From Ignelater luminosus (taxonomy: Eukaryota; Arthropoda; Insecta; Coleoptera; Elateridae): a stretch of 64,000 bases of DNA. The notes beneath the pieces are model-generated. The model saw nothing but the letters and a program-made list of their open reading frames with translations, searched no databases and had not been told where the DNA came from. Below, in pieces: positions 10,920 through 22,940 of this stretch. A program made the translations under genes and the position numbers. Numbering within the stretch: the first letter of the stretch is position 1; each line of letters begins with the position of its first letter. The stretch covers positions 19,766 through 83,765 of the forward strand of contig VTPC01000654.1 of assembly GCA_011009095.1 (NCBI GenBank). Direction: 5' to 3'.

Positions 10920-12369
10920 CTGTAATATTGAAAGAAATAATATTTACATAAATACTTTTTTTTGTAGAAATTTAATTACTTACTTTATTTTATTTTAAAG
11001 TTAAAAAAAATATATTAACTTACGTTATAAATTCAGAGTATACTCTATTACGTTTAGTACAAGGTGAAAAGGAATTTAAAGAGATTAGATATCAAAATGA
11101 TTAGTAAACTTATAAGTAAAAGTATAAGAAATGGATAATACAGAAGGATTTGTAGGTATCAGTTTTAATGGTTTAAGATTAGATAGATATGCTTAATGAT
11201 ATTTTTATTAAAAGCATTTCATACAAAACCTCTTGTTTTATATTATTTACTAGGTAACAATATAAAATCTATCTAGCAAATGATAACATGATTACCTATA
11301 TTTATTTTGTAATTTGATAATAATACACATTGAGTCACACAGAAAAATTATATTTACTCAAACTTTAGTTTATTGTTTTTAAAACGACAATAAAATGTTA
11401 AATACTTTTAGTAAATATGCATAATAATTACTTGTTAAAAAGAAAGATAAAATTATCGGTTACATTAATATTAAATGACTGATGTCCTTAGGTTCAACAA
11501 AAGCAAGGTAATTCGCTAATAATATGTTTAAAAACTATTATTATTATCGTTGTTACTTTCTGAAGCAGTGTTAATTCATAATTTAGAAAACTTAAATGCC
11601 TCTATTGATACTATAGGAAGAATCTTGTTACATTAAATAAACAATAAATTACTTAGATTTGTTTGCAATTTATAAATAACAAGAAATATAATAGTTACAG
11701 GAATTGTATTTAGTAGAGATAAGTTAAATAAATACTATACGCAATACAATCTATAAAAAGGTACCTTAAGTCAGAAGAGTAAATTTTGTTGAAGAGCAAA
11801 AAACTGTGATCTCCATCAAATTATCAATTTTTAAGGTTTCAATCCTAAACATTCCTAGTAACTTTTGACAACATTTTAAATTATAAACCAGCTCTATAGG
11901 TTATTGCCTTGCTATTCTATGTATGATTATTGCACCCAGTGTCATGTTATAATTAAATGGCATGCAAAACTTTAAAGTTGTTTTTTCAAAAACTGTGATT
12001 TTATGAACTAAAGCTTAAAAACAATGTATTTCGCAAAATTTTTAACAAATCGAGCTGTTCATTTTTAAATACAGTGCTGTTAAATCCTTTTAAAAGTATG
12101 CAGTATATTCATTTTAAAACTTCCCAACACCTTAATAGAGTATCTTGCAAACAAAAATATCTAAATCTGTTATGTATTGATGTTTTTGTTTCTTTAAAAT
12201 CAATCTATGACTTCCTAGATTGCCAAAGACAAGAATAACCAAAATTCTAGTCAGATATTTCTGAGACAAAGGAATATTAAAAACAACAAAGGCAGAGTGA
12301 CAAGAAATTCAACTGACAATATAAAAAAATACTTTGGCGATTGTTTTTTGTTTCATTACAAAGATATAC
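10920..12369. other. Upstream of kinase A, nothing recognised
   Basis: AT-rich, no ORF with coding character. It should contain intron and 5' UTR of kinase A, whose splice acceptor is at 10920-10921. No promoter could be assigned. Confidence 0.35.
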
Positions 12370-12690
12370 CCCATATAGCACCGGATGTCCACTGGACGAC
12401 CGTTGGTGGACGTCAACTGGACATCCATTTGTCATCCAAAACCGTCCAAATTATGCTCAAAGATCGTCCATATTATGTCTAAACATCGTCCGAATTATTT
12501 ATGTCCAAGAATCGTCCGAATTATGTCCAAAAATTGTCCAAATTACGTATAAAAAAATGTACAAATTACGTCCAGCAATGGACGTCCGTAGGATGTCCAA
12601 AGTTGTGACAAACGGACGTCCACTGGACATCTATCCGCCGAAATTTGGATGTCCAATGGACATCCATAGGATGTCCGTGTGCTATATGGG
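12370..12690. mobile_element. MITE with GGATGTCC/GGACGTCC arrays
   Basis: A 321-bp unit with inverted ends CCCATATAGCAC / GTGCTATATGGG. The interior carries about ten copies of GGAYRTCC-like palindromes (GGATGTCC, GGACGTCC, GGACATCC) at both ends and a middle tract of repeated CGTCCAAATTATG-like units. Open frames here reflect the repeat, not a protein. No clear target duplication was found. Confidence 0.65.
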
Positions 12691-14000
12691 ACCTTAGCCA
12701 TGAATGTTTTTAAATGAAACTCCTATTCAGCTTTGATATTATGAGAGCAATTATTAGAAGTTATTAAATAATCTTTCGCACAAAAATTGTAGCATGCTGT
12801 AGTTAGAAATAAGTTTTTACTAAATGAACTTTTTGTTAGAAAGAATGTACCAAAAAAAACGAATTATGCTTTCAAGGAATTCTGTTGAGGAATGATAAAC
12901 ACTTAACTACTTATTTCAGAAATTTCTTAGTTAGGCAGAATTTGTTCTGCCAATAAGGTTAACATCATAGACAATGGAGTTAAAAATAAAGACACATCAG
13001 TAAAAATTTGCTTTCATGGTTTAGTAGGTTTAGATTTATTTTAATACAGCAAGAAATGCTAGAAATGAATGTAGAAAAAACAAAACAAATTGTGGAAGTG
13101 TATTTAAAGGATTAAATTATTATGCTAATTCAATTCAAGTTTTTTTCTACTTTTATCTAATAAAGCCATGAAAGTGAATTTTGATTGCTTTCTCTTCTTG
13201 TTATACAGATGCAAAAAAAATACATAAAAAAACACAGAAATTAATTTGACAATAATAGACATAAGTCATAAGTAAAACTTACGAACTATAGATATTATAA
13301 CATTGAGTATTTTACTGAACCACAATATAACTTTTAAATTTTAGATAACTCTAAAGTAACCATTTTGTAGTTTCCATTTGGTATTAAATACAAAAGTCAA
13401 AATGTACACTATCTCAATATACTGTATATCAAAATGATGGTAAATATTATTGCAACAAATAATTTCCAGAACAAACTAAATTAATTAATTGATGGCATGG
13501 TTCCAGTCTGATGTCTTGCTGACCTCTCAAGAAATTTATACATGACATAGGTCAATAAAACTATTTTTAACATGTTATAAGTAATAGTACCTTAAATGAA
13601 ATCATCTAAATTTGTTTGCTATCTGAGATCAAATAATAATTTACACTTTTAATTTAGATTCTAATAAATAGTCAGGTTTCTACAGCTTTTGATCGCATAT
13701 AAATATATGTAATTTCACTTTAAATTTGATATAAGGTAATAAATATATCTAACAAAATTTTATTTTTATTATACGTTCATTTCAATATGATGTTCCATGC
13801 TCTTATACTTTTATTACTTCTATAAACTAAGTGTTAAAGTGGGTATTTTCCAAATAGACTATGCAAAAGTCAAGGATTTAACACTCGTCTAAATATCTCA
13901 TCCTTAGAAAATATAAAAATGAATGAAATAAAATTTTATCATCTTAATTCACTCCAAATAGTTGAAAAATCTAACAGAGACCTTACGATGTGAGCATATA
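12691..14000. other. Intergenic, nothing recognised
   Basis: AT-rich sequence without a supportable gene, RNA or repeat. Confidence 0.35.
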
Positions 14001-14735
14001 TTTCGACATGAATTCTCTTTATAAATTTAGAGTCAAAATAAACATGATATGTTAACCATTACACTATGCTTCTTCCTGGAGTGGAGAGTAGTTACTCTAC
14101 ATGGCCCAAACTGAAACCTGTAAAATTCTTACCTTCAAAACTAATGTGCATTGGAATAAAATCTTAGATATACTCTGTTCACGGTGTTTCTGAGTCGCAA
14201 CAGGCCATGCTTTCTTTCATTTTGTTAGGTTGGAAGTGTTTCCTTTTTTTTTGAAAATTGCCGTATCTCCATCTGTATTTGGCACCATTGCACGATCAAA
14301 AATTTTGCATAAATGTTCGGTACCGGTTAGTTTTGCTGTGTTAGAAAGAGATCAAATTTTTCTTATATTTTGAATCTATTAATGTCAATTCACAAGAATG
14401 CCAAAGATTATAAACAAAAACAAAACATTAATTTATAAATATATATAAATAGGAATTTTTGTGAAACAATCTTTTAGCATAATTGATTTACAAATTTACA
14501 AAAAAGGGCAACAGCGTGAAGTCAAACTGTCATAAAATCATAACCTTAAAGTACATCATGTGTCAATAAGATCTTACAAGCCAAGTTATTAGATCAATAG
14601 CCTGGTTTACAATACTCAAACTGTCATTTCGCCACAGTCATATGCAACCCAGAAACATCATGAATGGATTATACATAGTATCTGTTTATTTTGACTCTAG
14701 ATTTATAAAAAGAATTCATATCAAAATTTCATATT
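14000..14735. mobile_element. Inverted-repeat element (about 45-bp arms)
   Basis: TGAATTCTCTTTATAAATTT followed by AGAGTCAAAATAAACA at about 14016-14052 is matched in inverse orientation at about 14678-14722 with roughly 85-90% identity. A second inverted pair, TGTTTCTGAGT / ACCCAGAAACA, lies inside at about 14185 and 14650. No ORF; probably a nonautonomous DNA transposon. Confidence 0.6.
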
Positions 14736-14989
14736 GTGATGCATGTACATGAGAATTGAATCAATGAATTAATTTTATTTTTTGATGTTTATAAATATTT
14801 TGTAATGATTTTCTGATATTTGATTGATAACCTAAATAAGACCACCTTGATCAACACGTGACAACTTCAATCAAACTGACAGTTAATTTTTTTTTAAACA
14901 ATTTTACATTTAAATTTCGTTTCTTTAATAATTAAATTTTTATTTTATGTTCTTAATATCTCCAAATTTGACTTATTTTTTTGTTTACC

Positions 14990-15960
14990 ACCTTTTTTTT
15001 GTATTCTTGTTTACCTCACTTCACCACAACCTTTTAACTTTACACTTCCTATTCCTTTTCCGCAGACCTCCTTGCTCCCATACACCCTTCGTAGAGTCGG
15101 TCTTCCTCTGTTAATGAAGACAACCTTCTTCAGTACGTCGCTGTTTGGTCCACCGGTTGCTTAAGTCCGCACCAAAGACATTCGGACAACACATATCAAA
15201 GATTCCATTATTCCTCCACACAATAAAATGTATTAGAAGGTAAGTAAATTAAATAATAACGTTACTCTTCTTTAAATATGTTAGATAATTTTTATTATTG
15301 TGAACTGTTTCTTTCTTTCAGGACCGAATTGGTTTGAATGTCCATGAAGAAAATAAAAACTCGAAACTAATAATGACTTGAAATGAAATATATTGTTATT
15401 TATTTTAAAGTGTATAGTCTTGGCATTCAATAAAGTTTTTCTTTTTATTTTAATTTTTTCTTTAAAGATCACAACTTGTCTAAAATAAGTAACACTCACA
15501 TTAACTCTCTGGTTTTTATTTCTTGTTACTCCGTTTTAATAACTAACTTATTCTTCCTTCCATTTAATACAACCTCTTTATTCCTTTTTAACTCCGTCAC
15601 CCATACAGTAAAATAAACTCGATAATATCGTTCACTAATCTTTGTTTATTATCAATACTTTTAAATAACTTCTACATAAACTCGAATTCAAATCTTCAAA
15701 AATTATTTTAACCGCAACAACTTTTCAACTCAATATAACATGTTTTTCTCTAAAAACTCTTATTAACAAAATTCAATTCAAAAAAACATACCAAACTTTT
15801 TCTCAATATTAATTTCAACAACTTATCAACAAACTTCTCTTCAATTGCCCTTTTTCTATTCATAAACTCCTATAATTAATTCTATGAACAATAAAAAAAA
15901 ACTATTACATAATCAACTAATCTTACAAATTTCAGAATATTTAAAATATTCTCTTTAATT
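14990..15960. other. G-depleted, C-rich strand-asymmetric block
   Basis: Hand count for 15541-15900 gives 78 C and 10 G in 360 nt on the plus strand. Similar but weaker bias extends from about 14990 to 15960. It is not a simple repeat and has no long ORF. Its origin is unknown; persistent transcription, an RNA/DNA-hybrid-prone tract or an old retroelement tail are possible. Confidence 0.7.
15066..15239 (+). ncRNA. Candidate noncoding exon (splice-site bounded)
   Basis: A 174-nt GC-richer segment preceded by a good acceptor (TTCCTTTTCCGCAG ending 15065) and followed by a consensus donor (AGAAG then GTAAGTAA at 15240). All three plus-strand frames contain stops, so if real it is a noncoding or 5'-UTR exon. 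It could belong to an unannotated long noncoding RNA; a minus-strand 5' exon of kinase A is an alternative. Confidence 0.3.
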
Positions 15961-17618
15961 GTTTGATTAACTAACTGTCTGTTCTTATGCTCTTCAATAA
16001 CTCTAATGATATCATTATTCTTGTTGTTTTTCTTATTTAGGTATCATTTCAACCTTTTAATATCATTACAATATGTTTACACTGTAGGGTCTCCTTGTAA
16101 GTGAGAGATTTTGTGTTTATCTGATATCTTAAGTTAAAAAGATTGAGCCTATTTGGAAAATATCCACTATAATTTTGTTGGTATTTTAAATAGCACTTGT
16201 GATAGTATGTCTATATAATATTAAACCTATTAAACATTGAATTGAAGAAGTTTTTTTTGATAGTATTCCTTTTATTTACTAATTAGGTTTTAAGACAAAT
16301 AACACAAATAACAATTTATTTAAATCTTAAATTTGTTTGAAACATCTTTCCAACTCCAGAAGTTATTGACACTATTCAAAGAGAATTTATTTGTTGTCTT
16401 AGCTACTGTCAGGTTGCCAATGGTGCACAATTTGAACATTTAATTTAGTTGCTTTTTGAATTTTGCATTACCGGTAAATTTAATATTGTGAAGTTTTGTA
16501 GTCGTATTTCTTCAAAATTTTCTTATGTGACCTATATTCCATAATTAGCTTACCATATGTAAAAACATGTGCTCTTTTAAATTCCATAATAAAATGTAAG
16601 GGTTGCCATTAAAAAAAAAAATTTTGATGGCGTCATACCTCCTATATGACTCACCCTGTATAAATATTTTCTGATTAGAAAAATGCATATTTAAAAATAC
16701 AATTGACCGGTTCGAGCGTTTTTCCTAAAAGTTCGTTCCTGAATTTATGCACTACTTTACAAAAGCCCTGTATAAGCTTTTTGTTCATGTATTTAATTTA
16801 ACATCTGTCAAAGTTAACCTCAAAACTTACAATAAATTGATGTTTTTTCTCATTTTGTGTCAACGATTATAAAAAATTTGATTTGATATACAAACTTATT
16901 CACATAAAATTCAAATAAAAGAACCAAATTTAAAATTTGTTGTATCATATAGTAATATTAATATTCTTTATTTTATTCACCAAAAACTATCTTTAATTTT
17001 AAAGAGTTTGAATTCTACATAATAATTATTTACTCTTATGTACTAAACCTAAAAATAATATTATCAAACATGATTAGTTTAATACTTAAGCTTGCTTCAA
17101 AATCTTGCTGGTAATATTAAACCACAAATTATCTCATCAAATGTTAATTTAACCTGCAATGCCTATATGAACATACACTACTGTCAGAAAGTTTAATTGC
17201 AATTTTGAATGAAATATAAATTTAGTTGGTAAATTTGACTAAATTGCAAGATCGTGAAACAGTTTTTACAGGATCAGGTACTCCATGGTGTATTGAAGAT
17301 AATGTAATGACTTCCTCAAAATTCAGACTGCAGTTCCATAGAAAAGTTCTTTCAGTGGCAAAAAGGTTTGAGAGTAATTACAAACAACGTGGAATTAATT
17401 GAAGTCCTGATTTACTATACAAGCACAAATGCCAAGGATATGCAAAGCAAATATTATTGCTTCGAGAAGTTATTTTGATGAAAATCAAATTTGAATGTAT
17501 ATAGAACTCTCAATGTGTTCTTTCTACATTACAACATTTAAAAATCAATCTATGTTTACATTTACACTTAGCTTCCTTTTAATCAAAGTCATATTTATAT
17601 TTACCTTAATAAATTTAA
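15961..17618. other. Intergenic, degenerate repeats only
   Basis: AT-rich. At 16645-16665 a GACTCACCCTGTATA block resembles the ends of common insect transposons, and CCCTGTATA recurs at about 16766. No gene could be supported between here and the stop codon of kinase B. Confidence 0.35.
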
Positions 17619-20600
17619 TTAAAACTCATTGTCCCATCCAGAAAGTTCATCTGGAGGAATAACACTACCTCTTCCATTAAAATAAGCAGAATATTGCATA
17701 TCAGTATTATTTTTAATGTGACGTTTAATGGGTGGTTCTAATTGACCACAACGTAATTCATACCAATTAAAATTTGCAAACCATCTATGATTTCTAATAG
17801 CTTCAATTCCTATATTCTGATATCCTAAACGGTCGACTGCAAGTGGTTTGCACAATTTCTTAACTAAGTCTTCAGCTTTGCTATCTACAATCTTTGGAAA
17901 ATTCACTTCTTTAATGCCACGTAATATCAATTCACATGTTCTCATGTCATTACTGCTACAAAAAGGAGTTTCACCAACCAACAATTCAAATATTAAGATG
18001 CCCAATGTCCAATAATCAACCCCTCGATTGTGACGACGGTTTAAAATAATTTCTGGTGCTAAATATTCTGTAGTTCCAACAAACGTATATGTTTTTCTTT
18101 GTGATTCTAATTGTTTAGCACTACCAAAGTCACTTAATTTTAAGTACCCACGAGCATCCAGTAGAAGGTTTTCTGGTTTTAAATCACGATATATAATATT
18201 GCGCTCATGTAGATACGAAAATGCTTCCAAGACTGAAGCAGCATAAAACTTAGCTGCACTTTCTTCTAGTCTATGGTTTGCTTGTTGGTTTAAAACTGTG
18301 GATAAGTCACCCCCTAAACAAGATTCCATGAGAAAATAGATATATTTGCTATCTCGATAAGTTTTATACATCTGCACTATAAAAGGATTGTTGCATCTCA
18401 TTTGAATTATTTTTTCATTATATACATGTTCTTGCTGTTGTCTTTGTACAACATCTATTTTTTTAATACGTTTCAGTGCAAAAACCAATTGTTTATGTTC
18501 TTTATGTTGAACTAATTGAACTTGACCAAAACCACCACCACCAAGAATACCAACTACTTTTAAATCATCAAAATTGACATTTTCAAATGGCTTTACAACA
18601 GGTAAAGTTGGTGTTCGTACGGGAATCTCAGGAATATCTTTAATATCTTTTATATTTCCAAAATATTCAATGAATTCAGACTGTGATAAAGAGAAGCACT
18701 CAACTCCAGGAGAGTCTGCAGTTACTGTAGCTTGCCGTACAGTATCATTTAGCAATGCTAGTTGGCCAAAGAATTCACCATAAACCATTTTTCTCACCTA
18801 CAATGTGATAAGAAGTCATTTTTATCATTACAGTTTATAAACATGAAAACTAATAAATTATATTAATATTATCTAACAAGTAACACCTTAAAAAATTGTC
18901 AACTGAATGTAATACTTAAGTGGACTAAGATTAATGAGTACAAATTACCCCCCAAACATTTTATAAAACAATTCAAGTAAATACTGACTTCCTGTCAATA
19001 AAATATCAAATACTTTAGAAGATAAATGAAATCTGAAAATACGATACATTCAAATAGTTTTATCTCATGCTGTATGTAAACGTCAGCTACCTAGTAATTT
19101 TCAAGACTATGCATGGCACTAATGTAAATACGTTATTTTCTTTTAATCAATAACATGAGAAAGGTAGCTGACATAATCACTTGGTATTTATATATTTTTG
19201 TTATGATTATTCAATATTTTTTTTGAATGCTCTTCAATTCCACAATGGAAAAATGACATAAATACCCCATTAAGATGCAACATTCTGAAATCATTAAGTA
19301 TTGAATATTCTTAATGATGAAAGAGTGTGCAAAAAGCTTATCGGTTATATGCAGAGTGACTAACTTAATTCCAAATTGAGTAATTCCAAAAACGTTAAAG
19401 AGATATATACATAAAGGTAAGAAAATAGTGGAATGCAAATGGTTTAACAGCCAATTTGAAAAAAAACTCCCAATGTTAACTTGAAGAAAAATCTTTAAAA
19501 GTGTTAAGTAATTGAAAATCAATGATCCAAAAGATAAGCTAAACAAGCTTCCATACAAGGTCTAGGCAGTATTGAAATATCCACAATAAACCCAATAGCA
19601 GCCATTGAAGTGCTGCTAGAGCTTCCTCTGCTGAAAGTAAATGGAAATGAAGCATTTGCATGCGGTACTGATTCACATATGAAGAAATCTTTAAAGAATT
19701 AGAAGAAAACTTTTGCTACAAGCACAGTTCAATGAAATTAAATTGAGTATCACTTCAACAAATCTTTTAACATAATCGCCTCAAAAGAGGAAAGAAAGAA
19801 GAATATTAGCTAATATAAAGCTGTTTGCTTCACAAATGATACAGAAATGAATAAAGCAAATAAAATCAGCATAACATGAGGTGCGATTCTTGAACTTATG
19901 AAAACAATTTTATATACAAATTAACCTACGATCGACAACTTTTTTGAAATTGTGCCATCAAATCATACTCAAATGCCATGACAACGAGCACATTTACTTT
20001 AACAACATTTTCTAGTTTCTGAATATTTTCACTGTAGTAGAAAAAAATGTTACACGCAAAATGTGAGTGATAGCAAGCATTTTAAATTTTACCATACCAT
20101 GTTCATTTCTCAATATTTATAAAATATTTTATTTTGGGAGACCTTCTGCACTTAAGCGACTCATCTTAGCAAAAAAATATTGTGAAATTTCTTTACATAA
20201 GGAGTTGCAATAATTATGTATTTATTGTGAAATTTTCCTAATGGCAGAGTATGTTAGGTGATTTTTCTAATAACATATTGAAATTAACTTGTTACAGACT
20301 TACAATTTAAGTATAATAAATACACAGTACTTACTTCATCTCCATCTTTTCGGACAGTTACACTTCCAGCATTAATAATGTAACACTTATCTCCAATATC
20401 ACCCTGACGAATTATAATATGTTCAGCTGGAAAGAATTCATGTTTCAGTAAATCAACAACTTGCTTCAATATTTCATCTGATGCATCGTTAAGCTTGGGA
20501 ATGTTTTTTAAAAAGGTTAATAATTTATTATGGTATTGAATGTCACTTGTTAACTTTATGTCTTGATAAACATCCTGGTCTAAAATCCAAACGCCACCTG

Positions 20601-21114
20601 AACTTAATGCTTTTATGGTAGCTTGACATTTAACATCATAGAGAACAGCAAATTCACCAAAGACTCTATTGTCATCAAAAGAATTTTTCAATTTTCCATC
20701 AATTGTAACTTGAAAGGTACCATTTGCAGATACATACAACCGTGTTCCAATAGTACCTTCACGAATTATAACTTCTCCAGAATCAACCTCACGAAAATAC
20801 ATAGCATCCACAATTGCTTGTAATTGCTCATCTTCTAATAGATTCCGTATAAACTCATTATTATTCAAAGCTGTTTTAATCAATTCTTCATCACTAAAAT
20901 AAAACAAAAAGATTTACTTTTTATTAAAAATTAAGCATTTTATTTTTAAAAACCTTTCTTGTTTAGGATATCTTATTTTTGATACTGTTGTTGGATCATA
21001 TTTTTCAATATTTATAGCACGTCCAGCAAGACCACTTCTACGTAAACGTTTTCCACTTAGTACTTGTTCTTCTGCATCTTGACCAACCTGTTTGTATAGT
21101 TTTCCAATTGGCAT
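17619..21114 (-). CDS. PKG-like protein kinase, tandem copy B
   Basis: A paralog of copy A with identical intron positions: exons 20954-21114 (from the first usable ATG), 20335-20893 and 17619-18797, giving about 632 residues. It has RRSGLAG, two cyclic-nucleotide-binding domains and an AGC kinase domain ending SGWDNEF. The kinase keeps the ATP Lys, YRDLKPEN and DFG but reads GTTEY for GTPEY. Binding cassette A has lost its phosphate-binding Arg (KCQAT, Cys about 143), and cassette B has FGQ and RQAT as in copy A. The exon begins at an acceptor at 21198, and the position aligned with copy A's ATG is ATA, so translation must start at the ATG at 21114, in an undetected upstream exon, or at a non-AUG codon. 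The second intron has grown to 1.5 kb. Exon frames are intact, so it is probably functional. Confidence 0.82.
18798..20334 (-). other. Intron 2 of kinase B
   Basis: A 1.5-kb intron (donor GTAAGTAC at 20334, acceptor TTGTAG before 18797), against 75 bp at the same site in copy A. AT-rich with no recognised transposon boundaries; the growth presumably reflects old insertions. Confidence 0.7.
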
Positions 21115-21197
21115 ACCATCTTCTTGTTCTTCTTTCCTTAATGAAATTTTTGGTTTAGGTTTTTTAGTACGCGGTAAGCACAGAAATATACTTTTAA

Positions 21198-22940
21198 CTG
21201 CAAAATTAAGAAACAATCTTCATAAGATCATATAACACAGTTCAAACTACTTACACTTCATAATTCAAAATGTCTATAGTCATTTAAGCAGGTAACAGAA
21301 TGATATAAATTGAATAAACAAAGAATAACCATAAAAATTAATCAGTAAAAATTCTCTTATATGCTGGAAATTAATGCACTGAAGATTAGATATATATATA
21401 ATGATATCTTGCTAAAATATTATCAGACTTCTTTGTTTCACACTGATTATAAATAAAAAAGCATATTATTACCCTCATTTATTTGAAATTTTAATAATAA
21501 TTATACACATCTAGTCATACAAAATGCTCATTTAACAAAATTATAGTTTATCTACATAATCAGAATGATAAAATAATACATCTTGAAATTTATAAAAACT
21601 TTGAAGATTTATCCACAACAGATACTTACTAAAAATAGAGAAACAAAAATAATAATAATAATAAACTTAGCAGACATAATATTTAAAACATTAGTGTCTT
21701 TACTTTCAACAAGAAAAACATAACACAAACAAATTACATAATTATCTTAAAGGCCATTATTGTAATTAATTAGCTAATAATATAATAAAATCTAAAACTT
21801 CACCAAAATAACATTTATTTTACATACTAAAACAATAAATAAATTAAAAAGTTATTTTAGTAAAATTAAAGATTTTATTATGTAATTATTTTGGAGTTTT
21901 ACAAAGTAATGATTAAAAAAGGTAGAGGTGAAATTATTAAAATTCCTTAAGGTAAGTTGATTATTAATTTGCACAATGCTATGTGACAAAAATTCTTAGA
22001 ATTTATTTCCAAATAAAGGAAATAAATACTAATAGATAATATTGTTTTTCTAGGTGCCTTTTTTAAATGAGTTAATCAAGATTACTGTATTTGTATTGTT
22101 AACTGAAAAATAGATTTATTGTTAAGATAACAATATAAAATCACGATTAATGTATAAACTGCACAAAATTCTTTATCTTAATCTAACAAACATGTCCAAT
22201 GCAAAAATAAGTTATTGTCTTGTAATAATTAAAATAAACAGTCCTGATACACATAATAGTTGCATATTAAAAAAACTGAAATATTGTTGTTCATAACAAT
22301 ACACAGAAAATAAATATAGGTTGCACAATTGGATTATTTAAATATTTGTATGTTATGTATAATAAAACATTATGTGACTTTAGAATAAAAGTTTGCAAAG
22401 AATTAATTTTGATTAACAGATGTGACAATTATGTATAAAATATCTTTAAAAAGCCATAAAAGCTGTTTACTGTTAGATAAAATACTCATCAACTAAATTA
22501 ATATTATATTAATAAGCATAATGTGAGTTTACATGAAGTGCAAACTGTACACTTCAAAATAAGTGCAAAATAAACAAGAATCATAGAGTTATAGAAATTG
22601 ACGTTGAAGTAACATTGTTCTGCTTAGTTTTCACATCATTCTTCAGATTAAAGAATTGCTCAACAACTGATAACATTCGTAAAAAGAGTACACAGAAAGA
22701 AAAAGGAATGTCACAGATTCATCTTGACATAACTGAATTTAAAGAAAGTTTGTATCTTCATGCATTGAATTCCTAACTTTTAAACTTCATGTTAAAAGGT
22801 ATATACATCTTTATTACTCATTATTTTTTAAAATTCAGCAGCAGTATTCAAGATTCTCTTTCAGATGCCACCAAAAACTCAATTTACAAAAATTGGACAA
22901 TCCTTGTTTTTTCCATGTACTCTTCATAGTATGAGGCAAA
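21198..22940. other. Upstream of kinase B, nothing recognised
   Basis: AT-rich sequence with simple tracts (AATAATAATAATA near 21650). It should contain intron upstream of the kinase B acceptor at 21198-21199. No gene or repeat was recognised. Confidence 0.35.

Noticed and set aside
12297-12697. ORFs of 61 and 118 codons
   Set aside because: They arise from the GTCC-rich repeat unit of a MITE; composition follows the repeat.
16700-16730. tRNA gene suggested by GGTTCGAG
   Set aside because: No A box and no cloverleaf could be formed around it.
21115-21216. Kinase B starting as MFLNFAVKS at 21216
   Set aside because: The codon at 21216 is TTG, and the first residues lie in intron upstream of the acceptor at 21198-21199.
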